64,000 nucleotides of DNA from Elgaria multicarinata webbii (GCF_023053635.1 NC_086172.1:91292181-91356180); one strand, 5' to 3'. Shown: positions 34,140 through 44,764, numbered from the stretch's first letter. Notes: a model not told the origin generated them from the letters alone. Translations and numbers: made by a program.

Positions 34140-35400
34140 GATTCTGGATCTAATCCCTGGTGCTTTAGTGCCCAAAGTACTTCTCGTACTGTAACTCAGT
34201 AATCCTCATAATGCCACTAAGGTAGGCTAGTATTATTCAGTGGCAAGCTGAAACACTGGGCCATTGGTACAAACATTTTCCCTCCTTTTTATGCATTCCC
34301 CCACCCACCCACCCGCCTTGGGGCTGGCTTTTAGATGGGTGCAAAAGGTAGCAAAGGTTTGAAAGGCCACTCTCCTCTCCCTTCAAAAAATATGAAGCAC
34401 TCCCCACTTTGTGTCATTCTATCGGTGCTCCAGAGTGACCCTGGTCTGCTGCTCAGATGTCTGCAGCTCAAATCGCCCTTCCTCCTAGCAACAGCCCAAA
34501 TTTGGAAGGAGACCAACCTGAAATATAGAGCAGCAACCAACTGGGGCTGCAAATGCCAGGAAATGGGCATGGAAAAGGTCAGCTTTTAGGTAGTTTTCAG
34601 TCTCCTGTTGAAAATGTTTGCTGGAGTACATTCTGTTCTATTCTAGTGGCTAATGGATCATGGAGATAAGCCAGACTTATCGTGTCCTCGGACAGGGAGT
34701 AGTATGTGGGTTTCTGAGTGAGGGAAGTAGGAAGTCCTGAGCTGCCGTCATCTTAAGGCAATGCACTGGGGTTCTCCCCTCTCATGTAATAGTTCTCTCC
34801 TCTGAGATACTATAATCTGGATTAGGTAGGTTGACCTATGTGGAGGGGGGGCATGAATGTTGGTGAGAGAAATGGTGAATGGTCTTTTCTTGCAGTAGAC
34901 CTTGGCCTTGGTTGCCTTTGGATTCCCTCAGTGTTACGATCCAAGGCCAACATCTGAAAAAGCGTGTTGTTAGACATTTAGCCCAGTAAGGCTAAATGTC
35001 TTTAGGACAGACAGTTGGATCACACCACATGTATATTTATGGGATCGTTGGCCTGGCTGAGGCCCACAGTATATATCTGCAGAGTTTGACTACTAACACA
35101 TACACTAGTAATTTTGCTAATAGCTTAAGTGCTTCCCCTAGAGTACTCCACAGTCAGGTTAGAAGTAAGAAATATTGTTTCGACTCCTACTAATATAGGA
35201 TGAAATCTTAAAGTTGCATTATTTCCACGCATGCAATGGGACTTCCCCTTCATTTCCTCCCCGCTACAGACCCACATGTGTACTATGGAGGGTCTCCTAA
35301 CCCTCTGAACATTTGGGGGGGAAGGTGAAAAGGGCAGGGGGAATCTGCTGTGTTGGTGAATTGATGGACACAACTGGATTTCACCCAAAGAAAATCTTCA
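34140..35400. other. Intergenic between the convergent genes
   Basis: No gene or repeat I can name. The segment ends at the inferred 3' end of PHLDA2. Confidence 0.45.
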
Positions 35401-35409
35401 CATCAGAAA

Positions 35410-35835
35410 TGTAGTAATAAAAAAGCATTTAATCTGGAATGGACACATTTAAATGCTAATAGCAATTTTAAGACAATCATGTACTTAAGGATATTTATCA
35501 AAATAAATACAAATATAGATATTACAAATAATTTAATGTGGTCTTGCATCAGCAGGTGCTGCATATTTTTGCATCTCATAAATAGAAAAAACACATTTTG
35601 CAAAGCTAGGCATCTTGCACACAGCCATACTTTGCCTTAAGTCTTTTTTTTTTCTTTAAATAGTCTTTGGCTTGTAAATGCCTCTCAAGGGAAGCTTGGC
35701 TTCTTTGCTCAGCCACCTCATCAGACCTGGAAGGAACCAGGTACATTTAACATCCTTCTTAACTTTCCTTCATTGGTATCCTGTCCTGGTTCAATCCAAG
35801 AAAACCGGTCTTGTTTGTCATCCAGAGGTATACTA
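35410..35835 (-). other. PHLDA2: Inferred terminal non-coding exon of PHLDA2 (3' UTR)
   Basis: On the - strand a strong acceptor (CCTTTTTTTCAG) ends at 35836, so an exon would start at 35835. It is AT-rich, holds several ATTTA words typical of unstable-mRNA 3' UTRs, and ends near an ATTAAA signal at 35433-35428. It pairs with the GT donor after the PHLDA2 stop (38075). Mammalian PHLDA2 is, to my knowledge, also a two-exon gene with its coding region in exon 1. The exon assignment is inference; an earlier polyadenylation site is possible. Confidence 0.6.
35428..35433 (-). terminator. Candidate PHLDA2 polyadenylation signal (ATTAAA)
   Basis: ATTAAA on the - strand, followed by a T-rich stretch (gcttttttatt) as expected downstream of cleavage sites. 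Confidence 0.45.
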
Positions 35836-36119
35836 CTGAAAAAAAGGCGGGGAAAGCACATTATTAGTGATGCAGACCAGGCACGCTAGTAGAACAACAT
35901 TGCTTTTAAATTCTCAGTCCGAATACAAAAAATATCCTGTGAAAAGGTGATCCTATTGGGTTTTGCTAACACAGTTAATAGTATCAGGCTTATGATCTGA
36001 GCAGTGGCAAAGGAGCATAGCATTGGACTTTAGAAATGTTTAAACTTCAATGCAACCTACTCCAAAATATGCATGGAATCACAACCTATGGGAACAACGT
36101 ATATTTCAAAAGCTCAAGA

Positions 36120-36300
36120 TACACAACCCAATCCTATGCATATTTATTCCGAAGACAGGGGCAACGAGGCTTACTATCAAGTAAGTAGTGCAGCAATCCT
36201 ATACATACTTCCTTGGTAGTAAGCATCATTAAACTCAGTGGGACCAACTTCCAAGTAAACATGCATAGAATTGGGATGCACGCTGTAATTGTAAGTCATC
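36120..36300. mobile_element. Fold-back repeat of the 'caatcctatgcat' family
   Basis: The words acccaatcctatgcatattt at the left and catgcatagaattgggatgc at the right pair as inverted ends. A central 'aaactcagtgggaccaactt' is typical of this very common squamate repeat. More decayed relatives lie at 47530-47620, 50415-50515 and 63415-63570. Confidence 0.6.
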
Positions 36301-36754
36301 GTCCCCCATCCTGCAATTCAGTTGTGCATCCAAGGCACTGAAATTGATGCAGCAGTTCAAGTTACAAATAATATTAATTTGAACAACTGATTATCCCAAA
36401 CTCTATTGCAGAGACTTCCTGCAATGAGTTTTAATTTTCTTCTTAGTGCAAAATCCCTATATCCTCCTGCCATAACCAAATGTTTTTCAGTAACCTAATT
36501 GGTTAAACAATGACTCTTAATTTTTTTTAAAAAAAAAAAGATCCATAATTTCCAACTCATATTCATTCAGCTCACCACCCTTAATGCCCCAACACCAAAC
36601 CATTTTTAAATTGAAGGTAGATGCAAGTGCCATTTTAAAATCAATTATATTTATGAATTAGATATGCTTAGCTTTTGGGGCCTTGTCCAAAAGAACTCCC
36701 TCACCCCGAAAGTGGTTTTATGCTGGAATACTTAGAAAAGATATATCTACAAGA

Positions 36755-36865
36755 ATAACAACAGCAGCAAAGAGTGTTGCGGCATGTTAAGATTAATAAA
36801 TGTATTCTGGCATAAACTTTCATAGACTGTAGCCCACTTCATAGGATGCACAGAGTAGTTTCAGG
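36755..36865 (-). repeat. Unclassified dispersed repeat
   Basis: On the - strand it reads 'gaagtgggctacagtctatg ... aagtttatgccagaataca', matching a repeat motif widespread in amniotes. Family not assigned. Confidence 0.4.
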
Positions 36866-38120
36866 CCTTCATACAGGGTATATGATTGTGTGTGTTGGGT
36901 GGATGGGGGAGAGAGAAAAGTGAGTAATGTTAAATAGTACAGATGTTTGCTGCTGCTATGATCACTCATTGCCTGCCCAATCCACATTTGCACTATTGTG
37001 ACACCAGAAAAAGGGATCCTCACCGTTCCTATTTGGAATGTGATTGTGTTGAATCAGCACACTGGACACACGGACACTCTTTGCCTGGAAGTTTCTTAAG
37101 AGCACCCTAGCTCTGCCTGACTGTCACCTAATTTAACCTTAATCAGGGAAATTCTTTGAAGGCCCCTCACTTTAGCCATTTATTATAGTTCCAATTTTAG
37201 CTTATGTGCTGCCGAAGCGAAGAGCCTTCAGGAAGCCAGACAGAACAAATATTTGAGGACAGCAGAGAATAGGGAGGCTTCCTGAGCTGCCTCTTCTTCA
37301 TTACTTCTTTTAAAAAGGCATCAGTCATTATTTCAGGGAAGTCAACACAACGAAGCTAGTTTTACAAACCGCCTTGCACTACTGCAGTTTTAGAACTCTT
37401 TCCTTTGCACATGCAGACGTTATAATTGGGGTTTTCATCATCCCAAGCCTAAACACGTCTGCTCGGAAGCAAGTCTCGATTTCAATTAATGAACCTCTTC
37501 CAGCCAAGCTGACCTACTCAGGTAAGCTTAGCATTGCCATCTGGGTCTGAGGAAACAGCAACGTTCCTGATTCGTAGATTAGCAATGGCCAAGCATTTTT
37601 GAGTTTACAGTGGCTAGTTAATGGCTTTTACAATTGTTTGCTCCAGTGAAGTTGGCTTGTTGCTATTGTTGAAGCTTCCTTCCTTGCCAAATCCTTCCTC
37701 TTGCTACTCAATATAACTCGAATACATAATATATAAAACAGCAAAGCCATCAGTGTTCTGGTCCAGGAGTAAATAAAGATCTAGATCAAAGCCCTGCAGC
37801 CGATACGAAGGCTGCATAGCAGATTCCACTGCATCTCTTCTAGCCCAAGTGTGAAACACAGCCTCAACAGCGCAAAGGCAGCGCGCATCACGCCGCACAC
37901 GAGCTGCAGGGTTAAAACCGACCGACCCACCGACTCCTGGAGAAGAAGACGAGACCTTCCCGGGAGTGGGGGGTCGGGAGTGGGGGGGGGGGGTCGGGCG
38001 AGGAAGAGACAGGCGCCCGGGACCAAGAGTGGAACCGTGGCCACGGCGACCACGCTCGCTCGCTGGGCCGCTCACCTTCGGCTAGCAGTGGGCCGGGGCT
38101 CGGGCCGGCCGGCGGCGGGC

Positions 38121-38549
38121 TCAAGGGGCGCGGGCGAGGCGCCTGTCGCGGGTGCCGGCGGCCGCCTGCTCGGCGGCCTCCTGGCGGCTCTTGAAGTCCT
38201 GGATGGCGCGCTTGTTCTGGAAGTCGATGAGCGCCATGGTGATGGAGGCGTTCCAGCAGCTCTCGCCCGGGCACCGAAAGTCGATCTCCTTGTGGTCCGT
38301 GGTGACGATGGTGAAGTACACGTACTTGCCCGTGCGCTCCACGCAGTCCACCTTCTGGATGGCGCCGAAGCGCAGCTCCTTGGCGCGGGCCTTGCCGCCG
38401 CCGCCGCCCTCGGGCGAGAAGAGGCTCAGGCTGTCCTTGCTCAGCACCACCAGCTTCCTCTTCCACAGCTGGAAGAGGCTGTCGCTGCGCTTCTCCAGCT
38501 CGCCTTGGCGGATCACCTCCGACGACGCGGCCGGCGCCGGGCCCTTCAT
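38121..38549 (-). CDS. PHLDA2: PHLDA2, pleckstrin homology-like domain protein
   Basis: This complete 142-residue frame starts [20 protein letters not shown] and stops at 38121. The motifs [41 protein letters not shown] and [19 protein letters not shown] match human PHLDA2 closely and PHLDA1/PHLDA3 less well. Almost the whole protein (about residues 14-120) is one PH-like domain, which in mammals binds phosphoinositides and acts as a cytoplasmic growth-restraining protein, maternally expressed in placenta. A glycine-rich insert ([14 protein letters not shown]) replaces the human SPRARPKEL loop, and the long Pro/Ala tail of the human protein is absent. The start is chosen by homology and has A at -3; the longer open frame upstream is 5' UTR. 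It lies convergent with SLC22A18. Imprinting is not expected in reptiles. Confidence 0.96.
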   Translation of the reverse strand: MKGPAPAASSEVIRQGELEKRSDSLFQLWKRKLVVLSKDSLSLFSPEGGGGGKARAKELRFGAIQKVDCVERTGKYVYFTIVTTDHKEIDFRCPGESCWNASITMALIDFQNKRAIQDFKSRQEAAEQAAAGTRDRRLARAP

Positions 38550-38750
38550 CCTGCGGCTGTCGACCGAGCGACGCTCGCTGCCCGCTAAAGCTCCTGCCGG
38601 CGCCACTGCTGCAGCCGCCACGCCGCCGCTCGGCTCCGCTATGCGCTCGAGTGCCGGGACCAGGGCGCCGCCTGCGTTTCCTGCGAAGCTCGGCTGCTGC
38701 TGCTGCTCCCGCCGCGCTGCGATCTGCGGGCGCCGCGCCGGATGGGCACC

Positions 38751-38760
38751 ATTTATGACG
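38751..38760 (-). promoter_or_regulatory. Candidate TATA-like element of PHLDA2
   Basis: On the - strand CGTCATAAAT lies about 205 bp upstream of the ATG, within the CpG-rich region. It overlaps a partial cAMP-response-like word. A start site about 30 bp downstream would give a 5' UTR near 170 nt. This is a guess from position and sequence alone. Confidence 0.3.
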
Positions 38761-39060
38761 CTGGAGCCACCCCTGCCAGGCCCCTCCCCGCGAGGCCCAC
38801 CCTCGCCGGCCCGAGGCGAGACAAGCCCTACCCCGCCTGGCTGACGGCGCTGCTTCTTCCTGCCGCCCACTCGATCGTTCCGTCACCCGCCAACCCGCCT
38901 TGTCTCCCCGCCCCCCGCTCACCTTCGCGGCCTTCGAGGGCAAGAAGACCAGGACGACTAAAGCGGAGCCTCAAGGAAGAGTCACACACGCGAGCGGTTG
39001 TTGCTAGGACCGCCCTCCCGTCGCCACGCCAGTTTTCTTTGGAGCATCTCCTTTCGCCTG

Positions 39061-39122
39061 AGGAGTTCGAGTCGCCTTCCGTCTTGCCTTTCCCACCCCT
39101 GCAAGCATGAAAGCTGCGTCTG

Positions 39123-39166
<44 letters not shown>

Positions 39167-39895
39167 TCGGAGCTTTCCTTTTCCATTGCAAATGTCATTC
39201 AATTCTGCCAAGAAATCATCATCATCATCGACAGTTCCCTTTTTTAAAAATATATAAAGGTGTGTAGCACAAACCCCCCTGGGCCTCTCTTTCTGACATA
39301 TGGCAGGTATAATCCCATTCTATGGGGCTAGTATACCTGCAACTATCACCCAGTTCTCACCAAGAGGGGGGTGGGAAATGTTATAGCCATGCTAGTCAAG
39401 GAGAAGCATGAAATTCCAAAATTCTAAGTCTTGGGGTCTGAGTTAAATCTGGAGGTCACTGTAGATCTTTTCTGGGGATCCAGGTCAGAGTGGTGGGCAG
39501 GCCCGCTCTTGCCTTGACTGTGGTTTATGGAATGCCAGTCTTCCTCCATTGGTTGCAGCCTGGGATTGCGGGCCTTTGATGGTGAGAGGACTTCTTTGAG
39601 TCCAGGAAACCCTCTGAGGATGTTCTTTTTGGTGGTCACTGGAATATATCGCCCATGATGGGGTTATCGCCCATGTGAAGGACTAGTACAAATAACTGTT
39701 TCTGAAGTGCAAGGTTACAAATCCAGTGAAAAGCTGGAAAGATGTGATGCACTAGAGGTAAGTAGGAGGTTTGTTCTGACCAATTTGGGGTAAAGGGAGT
39801 TGCCATTTGTTTATTCTTAAACAGGCCTCCCACCTTCATTCCATTTTGAGGATAGGTTTTCATCAATTATCATGAAAATGAATAATGGCCTTTTT
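39061..39895. other. Upstream flank of PHLDA2
   Basis: Apart from a (TTTC)n tract at 39123-39168 (GAAA on the PHLDA2 strand, about 570 bp upstream of the ATG) and an AT-rich end, I see no gene or nameable repeat. Confidence 0.5.
39123..39168. repeat. (TTTC)n microsatellite
   Basis: About 11 tetranucleotide units, uninterrupted. The overlapping Lys/Glu-rich frames are translations of it. Confidence 0.95.
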
Positions 39896-39896
39896 C

Positions 39897-39898
<2 letters not shown>

Positions 39899-39941
<43 letters not shown>

Positions 39942-41573
39942 TATAGCACCATCAATGTACATGGTGCTGTACAGAGTAAAACAGTAAATAGCAAGACTCT
40001 GCCGCATAGGCTTACAATCTAATAAAATCATAGTAAAACAATAAGGAGGGGAAGAGAATGCCAACAGGTACAGGGAAGGGTAAGCAGGCACAGGGTAGGG
40101 AAAAACTAACAGTAGAAAGTAACAGTAGAAGTCTGCACAACATCAAGTTTTAAAAGCTTTAGGAAAAAGAAAAGTTTTTAGTTGAGCTTTAAAAGCTGTG
40201 GTTGAACTTGTAGTTCTCAAATGTTCTGGAAGAGCGTTCCAGGCGTAAGGGGCAGCAGACGAAAATGGACGAAGCCGAGCAAGGGAAGTAGAGGCCCTTG
40301 GGCAGGCGAGAAACATGGCATCAGAGGAGCGAAGAGCACGAGCGGGGCAATAGTGTGAGATGAGAGAGGAGAGATAGGAAGGAGCTAGACCGTGAAAAGC
40401 TTTGAAGGTTAACAGGAGAAGTTTATATTGGATTCTGAAGTGAATTGGAAGCCAATGAAGAGATTTCAGAAGCGGAGTAACATGGTCGGAGCGGCGAGCT
40501 AAGAAGATGATCTTTGCGGCAGAGTGGTGAACAGAAACCAACGGACTGATGTGAGAAGAAGGAAGGCCAGAGAGAAGAAGGTTGCAGTAGTCCAACCGTG
40601 AAATAACCAGTGCATGAACAAGCGTCTTGGCAGAAGAGACAGACAAAAATGATCGAATCCTGGCAATATTGTACAGGAAAAATCGACAAGATTTAGCTAT
40701 TGCCTCAATATGAGGAATAAAGGAGAGCGAGGAGTCGAAGATAAAGCCAAGGCTACGAGCTTCCTTGACCGGAGTAAGCGTAACATCATTGACAGTAAGA
40801 GAGAATGAGAGATGAGGAGAAGGTTTAGGAGGAAAAACAAGCAATTCAGTCTTTGCCATGTTAAGCTTCAAGCGACGATGAAGCAGCCAAGCTGAGATAT
40901 CTGAAAGACATGCCGAGATACGATCGTGAACATCAGGAGAAAGTTCCGGAGATGACAGATATAGTTGTGTATCATCGGCGTACAGATGATATTGGAGGCC
41001 ATGAGATTGAATAAGCTTGCCCAAGGGCAACATGTATAAGGAAAACAACAACGGGCCAAGCACCGAGCCTTGCGGAACCCCTACTGAAAGGGGAAAGGAG
41101 GAAGACGAGCTACCATTAGTCAACACGCTGAAAGAGCGACCCGCTAGATAGGAGGCAAACCAGTTATAGACAGAGCCACAAAACCCAAGGTCATGAAGGG
41201 AATCTAAGAGAAGATCATGATCAACCGTGTCAAAGGCTGCAGTTAGATCAAGGAGAATAAGAACGGAATAATGGCCTTTAGACTTGGCAGTAAGGAGATC
41301 ATTGGTGATCTTAGTAAGGGCTGTTTCGGTGGAATGCAGAGGACGGAATCCAGATTGAAATGGATCCAAAGCAGAGTTACTAGAAAGAAAGTCAAGACAG
41401 CGAGAGTAGACCGCACGCTCCAGGATCTTTGAAACAAACGGCAACAAAGAGACAGGTCGGTAGTTAGACAGAGATAGCCTATCAAGAGTAGGTTTCTTGA
41501 GAATGGGAGAGACTGTAGCATGTTTAAAAGCAGAAGGAAATGAACCAGAGGACAGAGAATCTAATCTAATCCA
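39899..41573 (-). mobile_element. L2-clade LINE with a long open RT frame, 5'-truncated
   Basis: On the - strand a frame is open from about 41570 to the stop at 40143 (about 475 codons; the first in-frame residues [20 protein letters not shown] are inside the protein, so no true start is present). It shows RT motifs [38 protein letters not shown] and the catalytic YADD ([11 protein letters not shown]), then the C-terminal region ending [10 protein letters not shown] 3' UTR of about 205 bp follows with an (AAT)n tail at 39899-39930. Endonuclease and most 5' sequence are missing. The family matches L2. A tail of the same family lies at 57820-58015. The open frame suggests a fairly recent insertion. 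Confidence 0.9.
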
Positions 41574-43108
41574 AGGAGAAGTGGAATGTAGTGATATGAA
41601 ATGCGATCATTCGGCCACATTTGAAAATGATGAAAATGATACAGGACAGATGCCTGTGCCTGAACTGATGTTTTCAGGAAGGGCGTCTGAGGAACTGAGG
41701 CAAATAGTGGTGACAAAAGATGAAGTTTTCAACCTTATTGACAAATTGAAAACAAATAAATCACCAGGCCCAGATGGTATCTATCCTAGAGTTCTCAAAG
41801 AACTCAAATATGAAATTGCGGACCTCCTCACAAAAATATTCAACATGTCCCTAAGCTCAGCCTCTGTACCAGAGGACTGGAAGATGGCCAATGTAACACC
41901 AATTTTCAAAAAGGGATACAGGGGGGATCCAGGAAATTACAGGCCGGTTAGCTTGACATCTGTTCCAGGTAAATTGGTTGAAAGCATTATTAAAGACAAA
42001 ATTAGTAAGTATATAGAAGGGCAGGTCCTGCTGAAGAAGAATCAACATGGCTTCCGCAAAGGCAAGTCCTGTCTCACTAATCTACTAGAATTCTTTGAGA
42101 GTGTCAACAAACATGTAGACAGGGGTGATCTAGTGAACATTGTTTACTTGGACTTCCAAAAGGCTTTTGATAAAGTCCCCCACCAAAGACTCCTGAATAA
42201 ATGTTGTAGTCATGGAATAAGAAGAGAGGTCCTCTTATGGATCAGTAACTGGTTAAAAAACAGAAAGCAGAGAGTAGGAATAAATGGCCAATTCTCCCAA
42301 TGGAGGGAAGTAAATAGTGAGTTCCCACAGGGATTGGTATTGGGACCAATTATTCTCAACTTGTTCATAAATGACCTGGAACTAGGAATGAGCAGTGAAG
42401 TGGCCAAGTTTGCCAACAACACCCAAATTATTTAAGGTTGTTAAAACACAAAGGGATTGTGAAGAGCTCCAAAGGGATCTCTCCAAGCTGAGAGACTGGG
42501 CGTCCAAATGGCAGATGCGGTTCAGTGTAAGCAAGTGTAACGTGATGCACGTTGGAGCAAAACAACCCCAACTTCAAGTATAACCCAATGGGATCTAAGC
42601 TGACGGTGACCAAACAAGAAAGAGATCTTGGGATTGTGGTGGATAGCTCAATGAAAATGTCCACCCAGTGTGCGGCCACTGTAAAGAACGCAAACTTCAT
42701 GTTAGGCATTATAAGAAAAGGAATTGAGAATAAAATGGCCAGTATCATACTGCCCTTATACAAATCCATGGTGTGACCACACTTAGAATACTGTGGACAG
42801 GTTCTGGTCACCACACCTTAAAAAATTATAGAGCTAGAAAAGGTGCAGAACAGGGCAACTAAAACGATTAAGGGGCTGGAGCATCTCCTCTATGAGGGAA
42901 GGTTACATCAACTGGGATTGTTCAGCTTGGAAAAAAAGAGGCTAAGGGGAGACATGATAGAGATGTACAAAATTATGCATGGTGTGGAGAATGTGAATAG
43001 GGAGACATTTTTCTCACTCTCTCATAATACTAGAACCCGGGGTCATCCCATGAAGCTGATTGGTGGGAGATCCAGGACAAATAAAAGGAAGGACTTCGCC
43101 ACACAGTG
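41574..43108 (+). mobile_element. CR1-clade LINE, truncated at both ends
   Basis: The first frame runs to 42435 with KSPGPDGIYPRVLKEL, VPEDWKMANVTPIFKKG, YRPVSLTSVPGKLVESII, YLDFQKAFDKVPHQRLL and a catalytic box reading FANN instead of FADD. Two further frames continue the RT thumb and C-terminal region (QRDCEELQRDLSKLRDW; NANFMLGIIRKGIE; VQNRATKTIKGLEHL), so at least two frameshifts and two stops have accumulated. It ends near ACACAGTGCATAG at 43108, where unrelated sequence starts. The 3' end continues in the copy at 56548. The apparent start at 41497 lies in the neighbouring L2, so it is not a real start. Confidence 0.88.
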
Positions 43109-43771
43109 CATAGGGCCAAACCCACAGTCAGCTCCCCCCCCCCCCACCGCAGCCCGCCTTCCTGCCTTTCAAGTCTCTGCACCTCCCTATCCTCTAATCT
43201 GGGTCTCTTTGCCTGCCAGTTTTCTACTCTCCCTCAGGCCTGCTTATCTTCTCTCTTCAAGTGCACATTTCCTTCTAGCAGTGTATCCCTGGCCTTCCCT
43301 CCCCCTTCCGTTCACTTGAGTCTCGCAGGATGACTCGCCTCAGGAATGCAGCTGTTGCCAGGCCCACTATCTGTGAGTCAGCTGCAGCCTTGGAACTCTC
43401 CCCAGATTTCATTCAGCTGCTGGGCTGGGCCCGGATAGTGGGGGAGAGGTAAGCCTCCTTGTTGTAAATGCCATTCAAGAGATTGCCTTTCTTACAGAAA
43501 ACCTAAATGTGGAGATAGGCTGTCCCTCATACATTCTCTCTCTCATAACATACACACAAGTAAATCGGATGAACAAATGAACTCTTCTTTGGTTGAGTTC
43601 TCTTCTTCATTGTCAATGAGGATTGCAAATTCCTGACTCAAACAGAGTTTCTCCATTTAACAACTGAGTGCAGGGTTGGCCGTGCTATGGGCCATTGGCC
43701 TCAGGTAGCAAACACTGTGGGGAGGAAGCAACGGCGAGGTGTAGGAGGGACAGAGCTATGAGTGCCATGTG
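43109..43771. other. Unassigned stretch after the CR1 break
   Basis: It begins with a poly-C run (43133-43146) and a pyrimidine-rich segment. No gene or known repeat was recognised. Confidence 0.45.
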
Positions 43772-44183
43772 TCATAGAATCATAGAATCATAGAATAGCA
43801 GAGTTGGAAGGGGCCTACAAGGCCATCGAGTCCAACCCCCTGCTCAATGCAGGAATCCACCCTAAAGCATCCCTGACAGATGGTTGTCCAGCTGCCTCTT
43901 GAATGCCTCTAGTGTGGGAGAGCCCACAACCTCCCTAGGTAGCTGATTCCACCGTCACACTGCTCTAACAGTCAGGAAGTTTTTCCTGATGTCCAGCCGG
44001 AATCTGGCTTCCTTTAACTTGAGCCCGTTATTCCGTGTCCTGCACTCTGGGAGGATCGAGAAGAGATCCTGGCCCTCCTCTGTGTGACAATCTTTTAAGT
44101 ATTTGAAGAGTGCTATCAGTCTTTCTCTGCTGATCTGCTGCGCTCTAATGAGATGGAAGTTTCTGTCAGGGAACACTGGCCCC
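43772..44183 (-). mobile_element. CR1 LINE 3' end, antisense, copy 1
   Basis: It opens with the reversed CR1 tail catagaatcatagaatcata and agagttggaaggggcctac, gtccaaccccctgctcaatg. The - strand frame includes LKLKEARFRLDIRKNFLT, the CR1 ORF2 C-terminus. Confidence 0.88.
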
Positions 44184-44186
44184 TGC

Positions 44187-44252
44187 CCATTCTTTTCAAC
44201 TTGTTCATAAATGATCTGGAATTAGGAGTGAGCAGTGAAGTGACCATGTTTC
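44187..44252 (+). mobile_element. CR1 RT fragment, sense
   Basis: The words caacttgttcataaatgatc and gagtgagcagtgaagtgacc match 42358-42410 of the larger CR1. It is squeezed between two antisense CR1 tails. Confidence 0.75.
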
Positions 44253-44489
44253 ATAGAATCATAGAATAGTAGCGTTGGAAGGGGCCTGTAAGGCCATCGA
44301 GTCCAACCCCCTGCTCATTGCAGGAATCCACCTCAAAGCATCCCTGTCAGATGGCTGTCCAGCTGCCTCTTGAAGGCCTCTAGTGTGGGAGAGCCCACAA
44401 CCTCCCTAGGTAACTGATTCCATTGTCGTACTGCTCTAACAGTCAGGAAGTTTTTTCTGATGTCCAGCTGGAATCTGGCTTCCTGTAAC
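44253..44489 (-). mobile_element. CR1 LINE 3' end, antisense, copy 2
   Basis: Same reversed tail as copy 1 (catagaatcatagaatagta, ggcctgtaaggccatcgagt). It stops at 44489 where an L2-type tail begins. Confidence 0.85.
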
Positions 44490-44762
44490 TTATTTATTTA
44501 TTTATTTATTTACAATATTTATATACTGCTCCCCATTCAAAATTTCAGAGTGGTGTACAAGATAAAATACAATAAAAACAGTACAAAACACCTTAAAATA
44601 GATTTATAAAAGCAAAATTAAAGGTGAACTGTGAAGCGTGGCTGATCATTAAGGGAAGGCTTCTTGGAACAATGACATTTTCAGGAGGTGCCTAAAGGAA
44701 TACAGAGTTAGTGCCAGCCTGACCTCCAGAGGCAGGGAATTCCATAGGAGAGGGGCCACCAC
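44490..44762 (-). mobile_element. LINE tail, antisense, with (TTTA)n
   Basis: A (TTTA)n start, then tatactgctccccattcaaa and ggtgtacaagataaaataca, is typical of reversed LINE 3' ends in squamates. It adjoins the truncated CR1 tail directly. Confidence 0.6.
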
Positions 44763-44764
44763 AA

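Larger units (their letters stand above)
35836..38075 (-). other. Inferred PHLDA2 3'-UTR intron (2.24 kb)
   Basis: The donor is GAAG|GTGAGC (38075 leftward) and the acceptor is TTTTTTTCAG (ending 35836); both fit consensus well. The intron contains a MITE (about 36120-36300) and an unclassified dispersed repeat (36755-36865). The rest looks single copy, with no coding frame I can defend. Confidence 0.62.
37850..39060. other. CpG-rich region (CpG island) over PHLDA2
   Basis: CG dinucleotides and G+C are far denser here than anywhere else in the window except the GC-rich fold-back elements. The region covers the coding exon and the upstream promoter, as expected for an island-type promoter. 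Confidence 0.85.

Noticed and set aside
38152-38844. Long + strand frames opposite PHLDA2 (up to 245 residues)
   Set aside because: They are antisense shadows in a GC-rich exon; PHLDA2 on the - strand has clear homology and the others have none.
39869-41275. A 14-bp match (gaataatggccttt) between the L2 left flank and the L2 interior
   Set aside because: The second site is inside the L2 frame, so it is not a target duplication; probably chance.
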